Shown here: positions 1-9,030 of the stretch, in pieces
How positions within the stretch are numbered: position 1 is the stretch's first letter
How the letters are laid out: every line of letters begins with the position of its first letter
Source of the DNA: JAPUME01 sp027294185
Lineage (GTDB): Bacteria > Acidobacteriota > Terriglobia > UBA7540 > JAPUME01
DNA: 64,000 bases
Assembly: GCA_963555835.3 (NCBI GenBank)
Contig: CAUVWZ020000002.1
Coordinates: 1,612,001-1,676,000 of the forward strand
Direction of reading: 5' to 3'
Program-made: the position numbers and the translations under genes
Notes under the pieces: model-generated
Told to the model about the DNA's origin: nothing
What the model saw: the letters and a program-made list of their open reading frames with translations, nothing else
Databases searched by the model: none

Positions 1-69
1 CGGGCCCTGTTGGAGCTGGTCCTCACTCCAAACTAGAAATCCCTGAACTGCAAGGTGGAAGGCACCGAA

Positions 70-1034
70 ATGAGCAACCGCGTCAAGCCACAAGCAGCTC
101 CTCTTCCTGAGGGCCTGGTAGCTGCCGACACTCGCTCCAGTGTCGGCGCCTGGGTCGCGTTTACAGAAGGCCCGGCCGTCGATGCCGACGGCAGCGTTTA
201 CTTCAGCGACATCGTAAACAACCGCATCCTGAAACGGACCCCTGAAGGTGAAGTGTCCGTCTTCCGCGCCGACAGCGGACGGACCAATGGCAATCTTTTC
301 GACCATCAGGGGCGACTGGTCAGTTGCGAAGGAGCCGAAGAGGGTCCGGGAGGACGTCGCCGCGTAGTCCGCACGGACCTCAAGAGCGGTGAGGTTACAG
401 TCCTCACGGAGCGCTTCGAAGGCAAGCGTTACAACAGCCCCAACGATCTGACCATTGATTCCAGGGGAAGAATCTACTTTACCGACCCGCGCTATGGGGA
501 CCGCTCCGATTTGGAGATGGACGTGGAGGCAGTCTATTGCCTGGACACCGACGGGAAGGTGACACGGGTCATCAGCCCGCCTGACGTCCAGAAGCCGAAC
601 GGCATTGCCGTCAGCCCCGACGACAAGACGCTCTACGTCGTGGATTCGAACCCTGTCGCCGGGGGAAACCGCAGGATTTGGGCCTTCGACGTGGATTCCG
701 ACGGGAAGCTGGGAGGCCAACGGCTGGTGTACGATTTCTCACCGGGCCGCGGCGGGGACGGCATACGCCTGGATGTGAAGGGGAATCTGTGGATCGCGGG
801 AGGCGTCAACGTACCGCGCCACCCGCATGAAACCACGGACGTGCCGGCCGGTGTTTACGTGGTCTCCCAACAGGGGACCTTCTCGGACGGATTCCCATCC
901 CTGAGGACCTGACCACCAATCTCGCCTTCGGCGGCCCCGATAAGAAGACTCTCTACGTTACGGCAGGCAAGACGCTCTTCACCCTGCGCACTTCCGTATC
1001 CGGATTCACGATCTATCCACCGCTCCAGGGCTGA
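70..1034 (+). pseudogene. SMP-30/gluconolactonase-family protein, frameshifted
   Basis: This encodes a six-bladed beta-propeller hydrolase of the SMP-30/gluconolactonase/LRE family, which usually opens sugar lactones. Family motifs are visible: FTEGPAVDADGSVYFSDI near the N-terminus, NSPNDLTIDSRGRIYFTDP in the middle and KPNGIAVSPDDKTLYVVDS further on. The reading frame stops at 912 after GTFSDGFPSLRT, but the preceding-base frame continues with GRIPIPEDLTTNLAFGG and KKTLYVTAGKTLF and stops at 1032-1034. This is the classic family C-terminus, so one base has been lost around 880-890. The start is taken as ATG 70 because the upstream GTG at 55 lies inside an AAGGTGG ribosome binding site. Either a recent pseudogene or an assembly error; the intact protein would be about 320 residues. 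Confidence 0.8.
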
Positions 1035-1116
1035 CGGTCGATGATCTGCTCCAGGGTTGCAACCGGCGCCAGGCTAACCTATGAATAACCCTTCTCCGGA
1101 GGCGACAGCAAATCTG

Positions 1117-2910
1117 ATGAAACTCTCCGCAATTCTTCTCGGTATCGTTTTCACACTGGCATCCTGCAGCACACAGGAGGACATTCGGTTGGAAGCACAG
1201 GAATTTATTGACCAGTACACGGAAACCTTCAAGGACCTCTCCTACGGCGCCGCGCGGGCGGAATGGAGATCGAACACCCACATCGTCGCCGGGGATGACT
1301 CGAACGCCCAGGCTACCCGTAGAGCCCGGGAAGCTCTAGCGGCCTTCACCGGCAGTGTGGAGACGATCGCTCAGGCCCGCAGCCTGCTGGAGAATCAGGA
1401 CCAGCTTCTCGGGAAACAGAAAAAGCAGCTCCGGTCCATTCTTTTCCTGGCCGCCGACAGCCCCCAGACGGTCCCCGATCTGGTGAAGCAGAGAATCGCC
1501 AAAGAGACTGAGCAAGTGGAGAAGCTCTACGGTTTTAATTTCAAGGTGGACGGGCGCACGCTAACCACGAACGAAATCGACCGCATTCTCCGCACCTCCT
1601 CCAACCTGACCCAACGGCAAAAAGTCTGGGAGGCCTCCAAGGAAGTGGGCAAGGAACTCAAGGAGGGGCTGGAGAGCGTGCGTGACCTCAGGAATCGCAC
1701 CGTGCAGGCTCTCGACTACCATTCCTACTTCAGTTATCAGGTATCGGAATACGACATGACGGTGAAAGAGATGATGGCGCTCATGGACAAGTTCAACCGT
1801 GAGCTGCGTCCCCTTTACCGCGAGCTTCACACCTGGGCCCGCTACCGGCTGGCGAAGAAGTACGGTAAGCCGGTTCCCGACAGCATTCCCGCCCACTGGC
1901 TGCCGAACCGCTGGGGGCAGGACTGGGGCGCCCTGGTCCGTGTGAAAGGGCTGGATTTGAACGCGGCGCTCGAGAACAAGAGTCCGGAATGGATGATCCG
2001 GCAGGCAGAGAAATTCTACGTCAGCCTGGGGTTCGAGGAGTTGCCGGAAAGTTTCTGGAAGCAATCCTCACTTTATCCTCTTCCCAAAGACGCCTCCTAC
2101 AAGAAGAACAATCATGCCTCTGCCTGGCACATGGACCTGGAAGACGATATTCGCTGCCTGATGAGCGTGGAAAACAATGCCGACTGGTACGAAACGGTCC
2201 ACCACGAGCTGGGGCATATCTACTATTACCGATCCTATACGCGGCCCGAGGTGCCCCCGCTTCTACGCGAAGGCGCGAATCGCGCCTTCCACGAGGCAAT
2301 CGGGAGCCTGATGGGACTGGCTGCGACTCAGAAGGCTTTTCTTGCAGGACAGGAGATGGTGCCGAAAAACGCGCGGGTCGATCAAATTCAGGCTCTGCTG
2401 AAGGAGGCTCTCAGTTCTGTCGTCTTCATTCCCTTTTCAGCGGGAACCATGTCCCGGTTCGAACATGATCTCTACGAGAAGAATCTACCGGCCGATCAGT
2501 ACAACCAGCGCTGGTGGGAACTGGCTCGAAAATACCAGGGAATCGAGCCACCCACGGCCCGTGGGGAGGAGTACTGCGATGCGGCCTCCAAGACCCACAT
2601 CAGCGACGACGCGGCACAGTATTACGACTACACGCTTTCCTATATTCTCCTCTACCAGCTCCACGACACGATCGCGAACAACATCCTGAAACAAGACCCG
2701 CACGACACGAACTATTGGGGAAACCGTCAGGTGGGAATATTTCTGGACCAGCTCATGCGCCCCGGGTCAACCGGCGACTGGAGACAACTGATCCGCGAAA
2801 TCACCGGGGATGACCTGAGCGCTCAGGCCATGCTCACCTACTACGCTCCCCTGATGGATTATCTGAAAAAGGTAAACAGGGGACGGAAGCATACGCTGCC
2901 CGAATTGTAA
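1117..2910 (+). CDS. Peptidase family M2 (ACE-like peptidyl-dipeptidase) lipoprotein
   Basis: A zinc metallopeptidase of family M2, related to angiotensin-converting enzyme, which removes dipeptides from peptide C-termini. The zinc site is complete: HELGH at about residues 363-367, preceded by a second His, and the Glu ligand in HEAIG at about 392-396 inside LREGANRAFHEAIGSLMG. The N-terminus MKLSAILLGIVFTLASC is a lipoprotein signal with lipobox LASC, so the protein is probably anchored in a membrane facing the periplasm. I prefer ATG 1117 over ATG 1081 because it starts directly at the signal peptide and has GGAGG at 1098-1102, although that spacing (14 nt) is long. About 597 residues, normal for bacterial M2 enzymes. 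Substrate unknown. Confidence 0.9.
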   Translation: MKLSAILLGIVFTLASCSTQEDIRLEAQEFIDQYTETFKDLSYGAARAEWRSNTHIVAGDDSNAQATRRAREALAAFTGSVETIAQARSLLENQDQLLGKQKKQLRSILFLAADSPQTVPDLVKQRIAKETEQVEKLYGFNFKVDGRTLTTNEIDRILRTSSNLTQRQKVWEASKEVGKELKEGLESVRDLRNRTVQALDYHSYFSYQVSEYDMTVKEMMALMDKFNRELRPLYRELHTWARYRLAKKYGKPVPDSIPAHWLPNRWGQDWGALVRVKGLDLNAALENKSPEWMIRQAEKFYVSLGFEELPESFWKQSSLYPLPKDASYKKNNHASAWHMDLEDDIRCLMSVENNADWYETVHHELGHIYYYRSYTRPEVPPLLREGANRAFHEAIGSLMGLAATQKAFLAGQEMVPKNARVDQIQALLKEALSSVVFIPFSAGTMSRFEHDLYEKNLPADQYNQRWWELARKYQGIEPPTARGEEYCDAASKTHISDDAAQYYDYTLSYILLYQLHDTIANNILKQDPHDTNYWGNRQVGIFLDQLMRPGSTGDWRQLIREITGDDLSAQAMLTYYAPLMDYLKKVNRGRKHTLPEL

Positions 2911-2976
2911 GATTCACGATCCAATTCGCTGCCGGGGGGGCGAAGCAGATCTCCCTTGACGTAAACAAGACCCTGC

Positions 2977-4266
2977 CTAGGCGGCAAGCTCACCGAAGGC
3001 GGCCCGAGCCGCCTCGAGGGTTTGTTGAATTTCCGGCTCACCATGGGCCAACGATACAAAAGCCAACTCAAACTGCGAAGGGGCCAGGTAAACTCCCCGC
3101 GAGAGCATGGAGCGGAAGTAACGGGCGAAGGCTTCGGGATCCGACCGTTTGGCAGAAGCGTAATCTCGTACCGGGTCGGCGGTGAAGAAGCCCGTAAGCA
3201 TTGATCCCACCCGATTCCCAATCCACTTCACGCCGGCACGGGAAGCCTCCTGTTGCATTCCCTCGGCCAGACTGGCTCCCAACTGTTCCAACCTCTCGTA
3301 GGTACCCGCCCTATGGAGAATCTCCAGGGTTTTCATTCCCGCCGCAACGGCCAGAGGATTACCCGAGAGCGTCCCGGCCTGATAGACGGGACCAAGAGGA
3401 GCCAGTTGCTCCATGATCTTTGCCGGCCCTCCGAAAGCGCCTACCGGCAGCCCGCCGCCGATAATCTTTCCCAGCGCGGTCAGGTCCGGCTGAATGCCGT
3501 AGAGTTCCTGCGCGCCTCCGTATGCCACCCGGAAGCCGGTAATCACCTCGTCGAAAATGAGGAGAGTTCCCTGCTCCCGGGTCAGCTCGCGAAGCCGGGA
3601 CAGATAGCCCGGCTCGGGCGGCACGCATCCCATATTTCCGGGAATCGGCTCGACCAGCACACAGGCCAGTTCATTCCGATGCTTCTGGAAGGATTCCTCC
3701 AGAGCAGAAACATCGTTGAAAGGAATCGTCAGCGTCAGCGCAGCCAGGGCAGCCGGGACGCCGGGGCTGTCGGGCAGGCCCAGCGTGGCCACTCCGGAGC
3801 CGGCCCTGGCCAGCAGCGAGTCGCCGTGGCCGTGGTAGCCACCTTCGAATTTGACGATTTTGTCGCGCCCTGTGGCCGCCCGCGCCAGGCGAATCGCGGA
3901 AAGCGTCGCCTCGGTTCCGGAGCTTGTCAGCCGAACTCTCTCAATCGAAGGAAATGCCTCATGAATCCGGGCGGCAAACTCCACTTCCCTTTCAGTTAAA
4001 GCGCCGAAACTCGTGCCGGTTCGGATGACTCTTTCGAGAGTCTCGATTACCTCAGGATGGCAATGACCCAGGATTAAAGGTCCCCACGAGCAAACGTAGT
4101 CGATATAAGTGTTCCCATCGACGTCGGTGACGCGGCATCCTTTGCCGGAGGCGATTACCGGAGGATTGCCTCCCACGGCGCGAAAGGCACGGACCGGCGA
4201 GTTCACTCCGCCGACGAGCAGCTTTTGAGCCTTCTCAAAGATTTCTTGAGATTTTGTTCCGGGCAT
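2977..4266 (-). CDS. hemL: Glutamate-1-semialdehyde 2,1-aminomutase
   Basis: A PLP-dependent class III aminotransferase that converts glutamate-1-semialdehyde to 5-aminolevulinate, the last step of the C5 route into tetrapyrroles. The 429-residue protein has the family length. Visible signatures are the N-terminal SPVRAFRAVGG, the substrate gate SSGTEATLSAIRLARA, EGGYHGHGDSLLA, the PLP aspartate segment FDEVITGFR, and the Schiff-base lysine in LGKIIGGGLPVGAFGG (about residue 266), followed by AGTLSGNPLA. The start ATG has an AAGGTGA site upstream. It is transcribed divergently from rfaE2; hemB, the next enzyme of the pathway, lies 30 kb away at 34144-35118. Its C-terminal end converges on the M2 peptidase gene. 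Confidence 0.97.
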   Translation of the reverse strand: MPGTKSQEIFEKAQKLLVGGVNSPVRAFRAVGGNPPVIASGKGCRVTDVDGNTYIDYVCSWGPLILGHCHPEVIETLERVIRTGTSFGALTEREVEFAARIHEAFPSIERVRLTSSGTEATLSAIRLARAATGRDKIVKFEGGYHGHGDSLLARAGSGVATLGLPDSPGVPAALAALTLTIPFNDVSALEESFQKHRNELACVLVEPIPGNMGCVPPEPGYLSRLRELTREQGTLLIFDEVITGFRVAYGGAQELYGIQPDLTALGKIIGGGLPVGAFGGPAKIMEQLAPLGPVYQAGTLSGNPLAVAAGMKTLEILHRAGTYERLEQLGASLAEGMQQEASRAGVKWIGNRVGSMLTGFFTADPVRDYASAKRSDPEAFARYFRSMLSRGVYLAPSQFELAFVSLAHGEPEIQQTLEAARAAFGELAA

Positions 4267-4464
4267 CCCACTTCACCTTTCTTCGAGACCGGGAAGCGTG
4301 CAGAATTTATGAGAATAACACGCGCCCAAATGTAGGGTAAATTATTCTCAGCAGGGACATTAACCCGGCCCCAGGCGACATAAATGTACAGCCGCCGGTG
4401 GGCTCTGCCGCCCTGAATCCTCACCTCTGATAGAATGGGATGCGGCCCCGAAGAGAATATCCTA

Positions 4465-4947
4465 ATGAGCGAGAAACAGATACTGGCCGTCGATGAGCTC
4501 CTGCGTGTCGCCGCGCAACTCCGAGCCGAAGGAAAAACGCTTGTGTTCACGAACGGATGTTTCGACATTCTGCATCCGGGGCACGTCCGCTACCTGGAGA
4601 GGGCGAGAGAGTTGGGCGACCTGCTGGTGGTCGGGGTCAACAGTGATCGCAGCGTGCGTGAGCTCAAGGGGGCCTCTCGACCCATCTTCCCCCAGGCGGA
4701 GCGGGCGGAGATACTGGCCGCACTGGCCTCGGTGGATTACGTAATCATTTTTGACGAGTTCACTCCTCAGACTTTGATTGCCCGCCTGCTTCCTCACGTC
4801 CTGGTCAAGGGAGGGGATTGGGGACCGGATGAAATCGTGGGCCGCGAGGAGGTGGAAGCCGCCGGCGGAAAAGTCATCCGCATTGACCCTCACGAGGACC
4901 ATTCCACGACCCGAATCCTCGAGACCGTGGTCCGAAACTTCTCTTAG
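4465..4947 (+). CDS. rfaE2: D-glycero-beta-D-manno-heptose 1-phosphate adenylyltransferase
   Basis: This nucleotidyltransferase transfers AMP to heptose-1-phosphate to make ADP-heptose for the LPS inner core. It corresponds to the C-terminal half of fused HldE, here a stand-alone protein (RfaE2/HldC type). The cytidylyltransferase-like fold is marked by TNGCFDILHPGHVRYLERA, with the HxGH motif as HPGH, and by VGVNSDRSVRELKG; GGDWGPDEIVGREEVEAAGG and a closing HSTTRILE are also typical. ATG 4465 (MSEKQI) is preferred over ATG 4435; the extra ten residues have no family counterpart. No kinase partner (rfaE1) is visible nearby. mfd begins 56 bases downstream on the same strand. Confidence 0.93.
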   Translation: MSEKQILAVDELLRVAAQLRAEGKTLVFTNGCFDILHPGHVRYLERARELGDLLVVGVNSDRSVRELKGASRPIFPQAERAEILAALASVDYVIIFDEFTPQTLIARLLPHVLVKGGDWGPDEIVGREEVEAAGGKVIRIDPHEDHSTTRILETVVRNFS

Positions 4948-4977
4948 ACCTATCGCCGCTGGAAATGAACCGGCCTT

Positions 4978-5012
4978 TTGAACTGGCCCTATGAACTGGC
5001 CCTATGAACTGG
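4978..5012 (+). repeat. 13-bp tandem repeat at the mfd start codon
   Basis: The unit (A/T)TGAACTGGCCCT occurs as TTGAACTGGCCCT (4978-4990), ATGAACTGGCCCT (4991-5003) and a third partial copy, ATGAACTGG (5004-5012), which contains the mfd start codon. As 13 is not a multiple of three, the ATG at 4991 is in another frame and opens an eight-codon ORF ending at 5017, overlapping the mfd start. Confidence 0.85.
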
Positions 5013-8000
5013 ATTGAAACAATCTGGAGTCGGCTCGAAAGCCATGCCCAGTGGGGCGGGATGCTCGACAGCCTCCGGGAGGGCAAGCATACGGTAACGC
5101 TTGCCGGCCTGACGCGCACGGCCAAGGCGCTGGCGGTGGCCGGGCTTGCGCGCCAACTTCCCCGCCCCCTCATCGTAGTGACGGACTCCAATGAGACTGC
5201 CGAAGGCATGCGGGACACGATTGCCGGATTCCTGAGCGCATCCTCCGGCGAGGTTTCAGGAGAGGACGTAGTGACTCTTCCGGCCCTGGACTGCACTCCC
5301 TACCAGAGGCGCTCACCTCACCCCGAGGTTGTCGAGACTCGTGCCGTTGCCCTGTGGAAGCTCTGCACCGGCCGGGCCAGGGTCGTCGCCACGCCCCTGC
5401 CGGGAGCGCTGGTGCGGCTTCGCGAGGCTTCCCTCTACCGTGGACTGGGGTTGGAACTGGCCTGCGGGGATGAGATCAGTCTCGACGACCTGGAAGAACA
5501 TCTCCGTCGCGTCGGCTACGAACCGTCGGACCCGGTTGAGGCGCCGGGGCAGTTTTCGCTCCGAGGGGGAATTGTCGATGTCTTTTCGCCCGAGAACGAG
5601 TGGCCCGTGCGGCTGGAATTCTTCGGCGACGAGATTGAAACCATCCGAGAGTATGAGCCCAGCTCGCAACGGTCCCGGCGGACCATCTCCAGAACCCATC
5701 TGCTTCCCTTGAGCGAATATTCGTCGACGCCGGAGTACTTTGAACGGCTCGTCACCGCGCTGGAACGGGAGGAGTCGAAAAAGGCGAAACGATCGCGCGC
5801 GAGTCAGGAAGATTTCGAGGCCTACGCCGGTCCCTTCCCCGGATGGGAATTTTTCACGGGGACAGTGGAGCCCGGCCCATCCTCCCTGTTTTCCCTGTTT
5901 CCCGATTCCGTGGTCATCTGGGACGAGCCGGCCGAAAGAGACCGCCAACTCGTCCAGTTCTCAGACTTTCTGGAGGAATCGAGAGACGAGGTTCGGGATG
6001 CATTCCCTTCTCCCCCTCTCCCGCGAAGCTTCTACTGGGGCGCGGATGAGTTTCGTTCCCTCTCAGGAAAGCAAACCACTCTTCACCTGAAAGAACTCGT
6101 TCTCGATGGGGAATCCCCGACCGCCCAGTACGCGCTCCACAGCCAGTCCCCTCCCAAATTTCAGGGCCAGATGAAGAACCTGGCGGCAGAGGCGGAGCGA
6201 TGGAGACGCCGGCCCGGCGACATCATCCTAACACTGCCTTCCTCCGGCCAGGTCGAGCGCTTAGGGGAGATACTTCGCGATTACGATCTGCCGTATTCCC
6301 CCGACGGTGACATCGCCTCCCAGGAGCCCTCGACCTCCGGCCCGGCGACCATCCGCATCGTCCAGGCCGAATTGGACGAAGGAGTCATTCTGCCGGAACT
6401 CAATATTCACCTGCTCAGCGAGGGTGACTTGTTCGGCGCGCTGGTTCCCGTTAAGGCGCCGCGCAGGGAAAAGTCGAAGGTCGCGAGCCTGCTATCGGAC
6501 CTGCGAGACCTGAAGGCAGGAGATTACGTCGTTCACGTCGATCACGGAATCGGAATTTATCGAGGGCTGAAACAGATCACGCTTGAGGATATGGTGCGGG
6601 ACTTCATGCTGATCACCTATCAGGAGAATGCCAAGATTTACGTCCCCCTCGAACGGCTGGACCTGATTCAGAAATACCGAAGCTCAGGAACCGGCAAGCC
6701 CACACTCGACCGGCTGGGCGGCACGACGTGGGTCCGCACGAAAACCAAGGTCAAAAAGGCGCTGCGCGAAATGGCCGGGGAACTTCTCAAGCTATACGCC
6801 CAGCGGAAGATGGCATCGACCAGGGCCTTTGCGCCCGATTCCGACTGGCAGCGGGAGTTTGAAGCTGCCTTCGAGTTTGAGGAAACACCCGACCAGATTA
6901 CTGTCATCCAGGAGATTAAGCGCGATCTCGAGAGCGGCCAGCCGATGGACCGGCTCCTTTGCGGCGATGTGGGATACGGTAAAACAGAGGTGGCCATGCG
7001 AGCGGCCTTCAAAGTGGTCCAGGAAAACCAGCAGGTGGCGGTGCTCACCCCCACGACCGTGCTGGCGTTTCAACATCATGAGACCTTCCGGCGGCGGTTC
7101 GCAACTTTTCCGGTGCGCATTGAGATGCTCAGCCGCTTTCGCACCCCAGCCGAGCAGAAGAAGACGCTTCTGGACGCAACCGCCGGCAAGGTAGACATCC
7201 TCATCGGTACCCACCGACTCCTTTCGAAAGACGTGTCATTCCTCGACCTCGGCCTGCTCATTATCGACGAGGAGCAGCGTTTCGGAGTTCGGCACAAGGA
7301 GAAGCTGAAAAAATTCGGTGACAGCGTGCATGTGCTGACTCTTTCCGCCACACCCATCCCGCGGACGTTGAATATGTCCCTCGGCGGGCTACGGGATATG
7401 TCGTTGATCGAAACCCCTCCCAAAGACCGGCTGGCGATCCAAACTCTGGTGTCTACCTTCAGCGAGACCCTGGTGCAGTCTGCGATTCTCTCCGAGTTGG
7501 GCCGGCAGGGACAGGTCTTCTTTCTCCACAATCGCGTGGAATCCATCTATTCCATTGCATCTCTCCTCCAGAGACTGGTTCCGACGGCGCGCCTGGGCGT
7601 GGCGCACGGCCAGATGGCGGAGCGGGAACTGGAAAAGGTCATGTTGGACTTTATCGCGCACAAATTCGACGTGCTCGTCTCCACCGCGATCATCGAAAAC
7701 GGGCTGGACATTCCCCGCGTCAATACCATCCTCATCAACCGGGCCGACCGGTTCGGGTTGGCCGACCTGTACCAGCTGCGGGGACGCGTGGGGCGCTCGA
7801 ACCGGCGCGCCTACGCCCATCTGCTGATTCCCGCCGAAGATGCAATCACACCCGGTGCGCGGCGACGGCTTGCTGCCCTGCGGGAATTTTCCGAGCTGGG
7901 TTCCGGGTTCCGGCTTGCGGCGCTCGACCTGGAGTTGCGAGGCGCGGGGAACCTGCTGGGAGGAGAGCAGCACGGGCACCTGAATGCCGTGGGCATCGAC

Positions 8001-8516
8001 CTGTACCTGCAGATGCTCGACCAGACCGTGCGCGAACTGAAGGGTCAACCGCTCCGAGGGGAACTCCATGCCAATCTGAATCTGGGTTTGGACATCAAGA
8101 TTCCCGACACCTATATCACCGACGAGGGGCAGCGCCTGCGCATGTACAAGCGCATCTCAAGCCTCACGGGCCTCGAAGAACGGGACCGTATGGCCGAAGA
8201 ACTCCAGGATCGATTCGGCTCGCTTCCTCCCTCGGTGAGCAACCTGCTGGATTACGCCAATTTGAAGGCTCTGGCCGAAGACCTGGGGGTCCACTCGATT
8301 GAACGAAAACGCGAAAAGGTGGCGATCCGGTTCCACGCGCAGGCTCGGGTCGATCCGGAAAAATTGATGAAACTCGTCGGTTCCCGCGCCGGTTCCAGAT
8401 TGCGGCCGAGCGGGTTGCTGTCGTTTCAACTGAACGGAGAAGAGAGCCTTTGCACCGGAGAAATTGAAACTGTACTGTTGGAACTACTCTTACCTGCCGA
8501 GGTGCGGGTGGTTTGA
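5004..8516 (+). CDS. mfd: Transcription-repair coupling factor Mfd
   Basis: An ATP-dependent DNA translocase that pushes stalled RNA polymerase off damaged templates and recruits UvrA. At 1170 residues it is full length. In order: UvrB-like N-terminal domains, then the RNA polymerase interacting domain (LKAGDYVVHVDHGIGIYRGL, about 505-525), then the RecG-like motor with Walker A GDVGYGKTE (about 652), DEEQ box in IIDEEQRFGVRHK (about 755), motif III LSATPIPRTLNMS and the TRG motif LRGRVGRSNRRAYAHLL (about 925), then the C-terminal autoinhibitory TRCF domain. The start codon lies in a 13-bp tandem repeat and has no clear Shine-Dalgarno sequence, so translation may be weak or coupled to the short overlapping ORF at 4991. 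Confidence 0.98.
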   Translation: MNWIETIWSRLESHAQWGGMLDSLREGKHTVTLAGLTRTAKALAVAGLARQLPRPLIVVTDSNETAEGMRDTIAGFLSASSGEVSGEDVVTLPALDCTPYQRRSPHPEVVETRAVALWKLCTGRARVVATPLPGALVRLREASLYRGLGLELACGDEISLDDLEEHLRRVGYEPSDPVEAPGQFSLRGGIVDVFSPENEWPVRLEFFGDEIETIREYEPSSQRSRRTISRTHLLPLSEYSSTPEYFERLVTALEREESKKAKRSRASQEDFEAYAGPFPGWEFFTGTVEPGPSSLFSLFPDSVVIWDEPAERDRQLVQFSDFLEESRDEVRDAFPSPPLPRSFYWGADEFRSLSGKQTTLHLKELVLDGESPTAQYALHSQSPPKFQGQMKNLAAEAERWRRRPGDIILTLPSSGQVERLGEILRDYDLPYSPDGDIASQEPSTSGPATIRIVQAELDEGVILPELNIHLLSEGDLFGALVPVKAPRREKSKVASLLSDLRDLKAGDYVVHVDHGIGIYRGLKQITLEDMVRDFMLITYQENAKIYVPLERLDLIQKYRSSGTGKPTLDRLGGTTWVRTKTKVKKALREMAGELLKLYAQRKMASTRAFAPDSDWQREFEAAFEFEETPDQITVIQEIKRDLESGQPMDRLLCGDVGYGKTEVAMRAAFKVVQENQQVAVLTPTTVLAFQHHETFRRRFATFPVRIEMLSRFRTPAEQKKTLLDATAGKVDILIGTHRLLSKDVSFLDLGLLIIDEEQRFGVRHKEKLKKFGDSVHVLTLSATPIPRTLNMSLGGLRDMSLIETPPKDRLAIQTLVSTFSETLVQSAILSELGRQGQVFFLHNRVESIYSIASLLQRLVPTARLGVAHGQMAERELEKVMLDFIAHKFDVLVSTAIIENGLDIPRVNTILINRADRFGLADLYQLRGRVGRSNRRAYAHLLIPAEDAITPGARRRLAALREFSELGSGFRLAALDLELRGAGNLLGGEQHGHLNAVGIDLYLQMLDQTVRELKGQPLRGELHANLNLGLDIKIPDTYITDEGQRLRMYKRISSLTGLEERDRMAEELQDRFGSLPPSVSNLLDYANLKALAEDLGVHSIERKREKVAIRFHAQARVDPEKLMKLVGSRAGSRLRPSGLLSFQLNGEESLCTGEIETVLLELLLPAEVRVV

Positions 8517-9030
8517 ACTGCGCGTAGTTTCTGTTTTGCTTTGATTCTTGCCCACGGAATCGGTCGAGTCATCGGGCTTTCCTTTCCGGTGTGGGGCTAC
8601 CCTGCGTCGGGTCTTCTCCCAGACCTACCGCCTTGCAGCGGATGGGGATTCTTCACGGTTGCATTCCCCCACCCCACGTGCAGGCTGGTCAAGCGCGGGA
8701 CGTGACAGGGGCGTAGCCCCTGGCGCGGCACGCGCCAGCTGGCTTCCAGTAGTGTGGTGCATTCCCCTTCTTTTGGAGGTGAGGTAGCCTTGCCTGATTT
8801 GCTTTATCCTGGCGGCTTCGTAGTGGTCTGTGCCGGTAGTTTCATCTGAATGGGTTTCCGGGCTGGTCATGAGCGGCAGGGTGTCGGCAAGGCGGAGAGG
8901 GTTTGGGCCTGGTCTTTGCCAGTCAGTGAGTTCTGGTGGTGTGCATGCTTCATTGTTGGAACTACAGGCGTAGGATATAATAGGCACCAGCGAATCACTG
9001 GAATTCAGGCGGTCAGGAGAAGCCTAGAAA
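8517..9030. other. Intergenic spacer with stacked hairpins, no recognised gene
   Basis: No gene can be supported here. The stretch 8675-8744 is full of adjacent inverted repeats: CACGT/ACGTG (8675-8679 and 8700-8704), CAGGGGC-gta-GCCCCTG (8706-8722), GGCGCG-gca-CGCGCC (8722-8736) and the palindrome GCCAGCTGGC (8735-8744). A 120-codon minus-strand frame (8625-8987) is open but matches nothing I know and lacks a ribosome binding site. It may be the remnant of a mobile element or a structured RNA. The last 80 bases hold the promoter of the surA-like gene. Confidence 0.5.
8953..8981 (+). promoter_or_regulatory. Sigma-70 type promoter for the surA-like operon
   Basis: A -35 box TTGTTG (8953-8958) and a perfect -10 box TATAAT (8976-8981) are separated by 17 bases. 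They sit 49 bases upstream of the PpiC gene start at 9031. No other gene lies in between, so this probably drives the two-gene surA-like/yhaM operon. Confidence 0.65.

Noticed and set aside
1..36. Possible end of an upstream gene (stop TAG at 34-36)
   Set aside because: Only eleven codons are visible, too few to support any product.
4267..4434. Divergent promoters between hemL and rfaE2
   Set aside because: Several AT-rich hexamers occur, but no pair with good -35 and spacing could be chosen.
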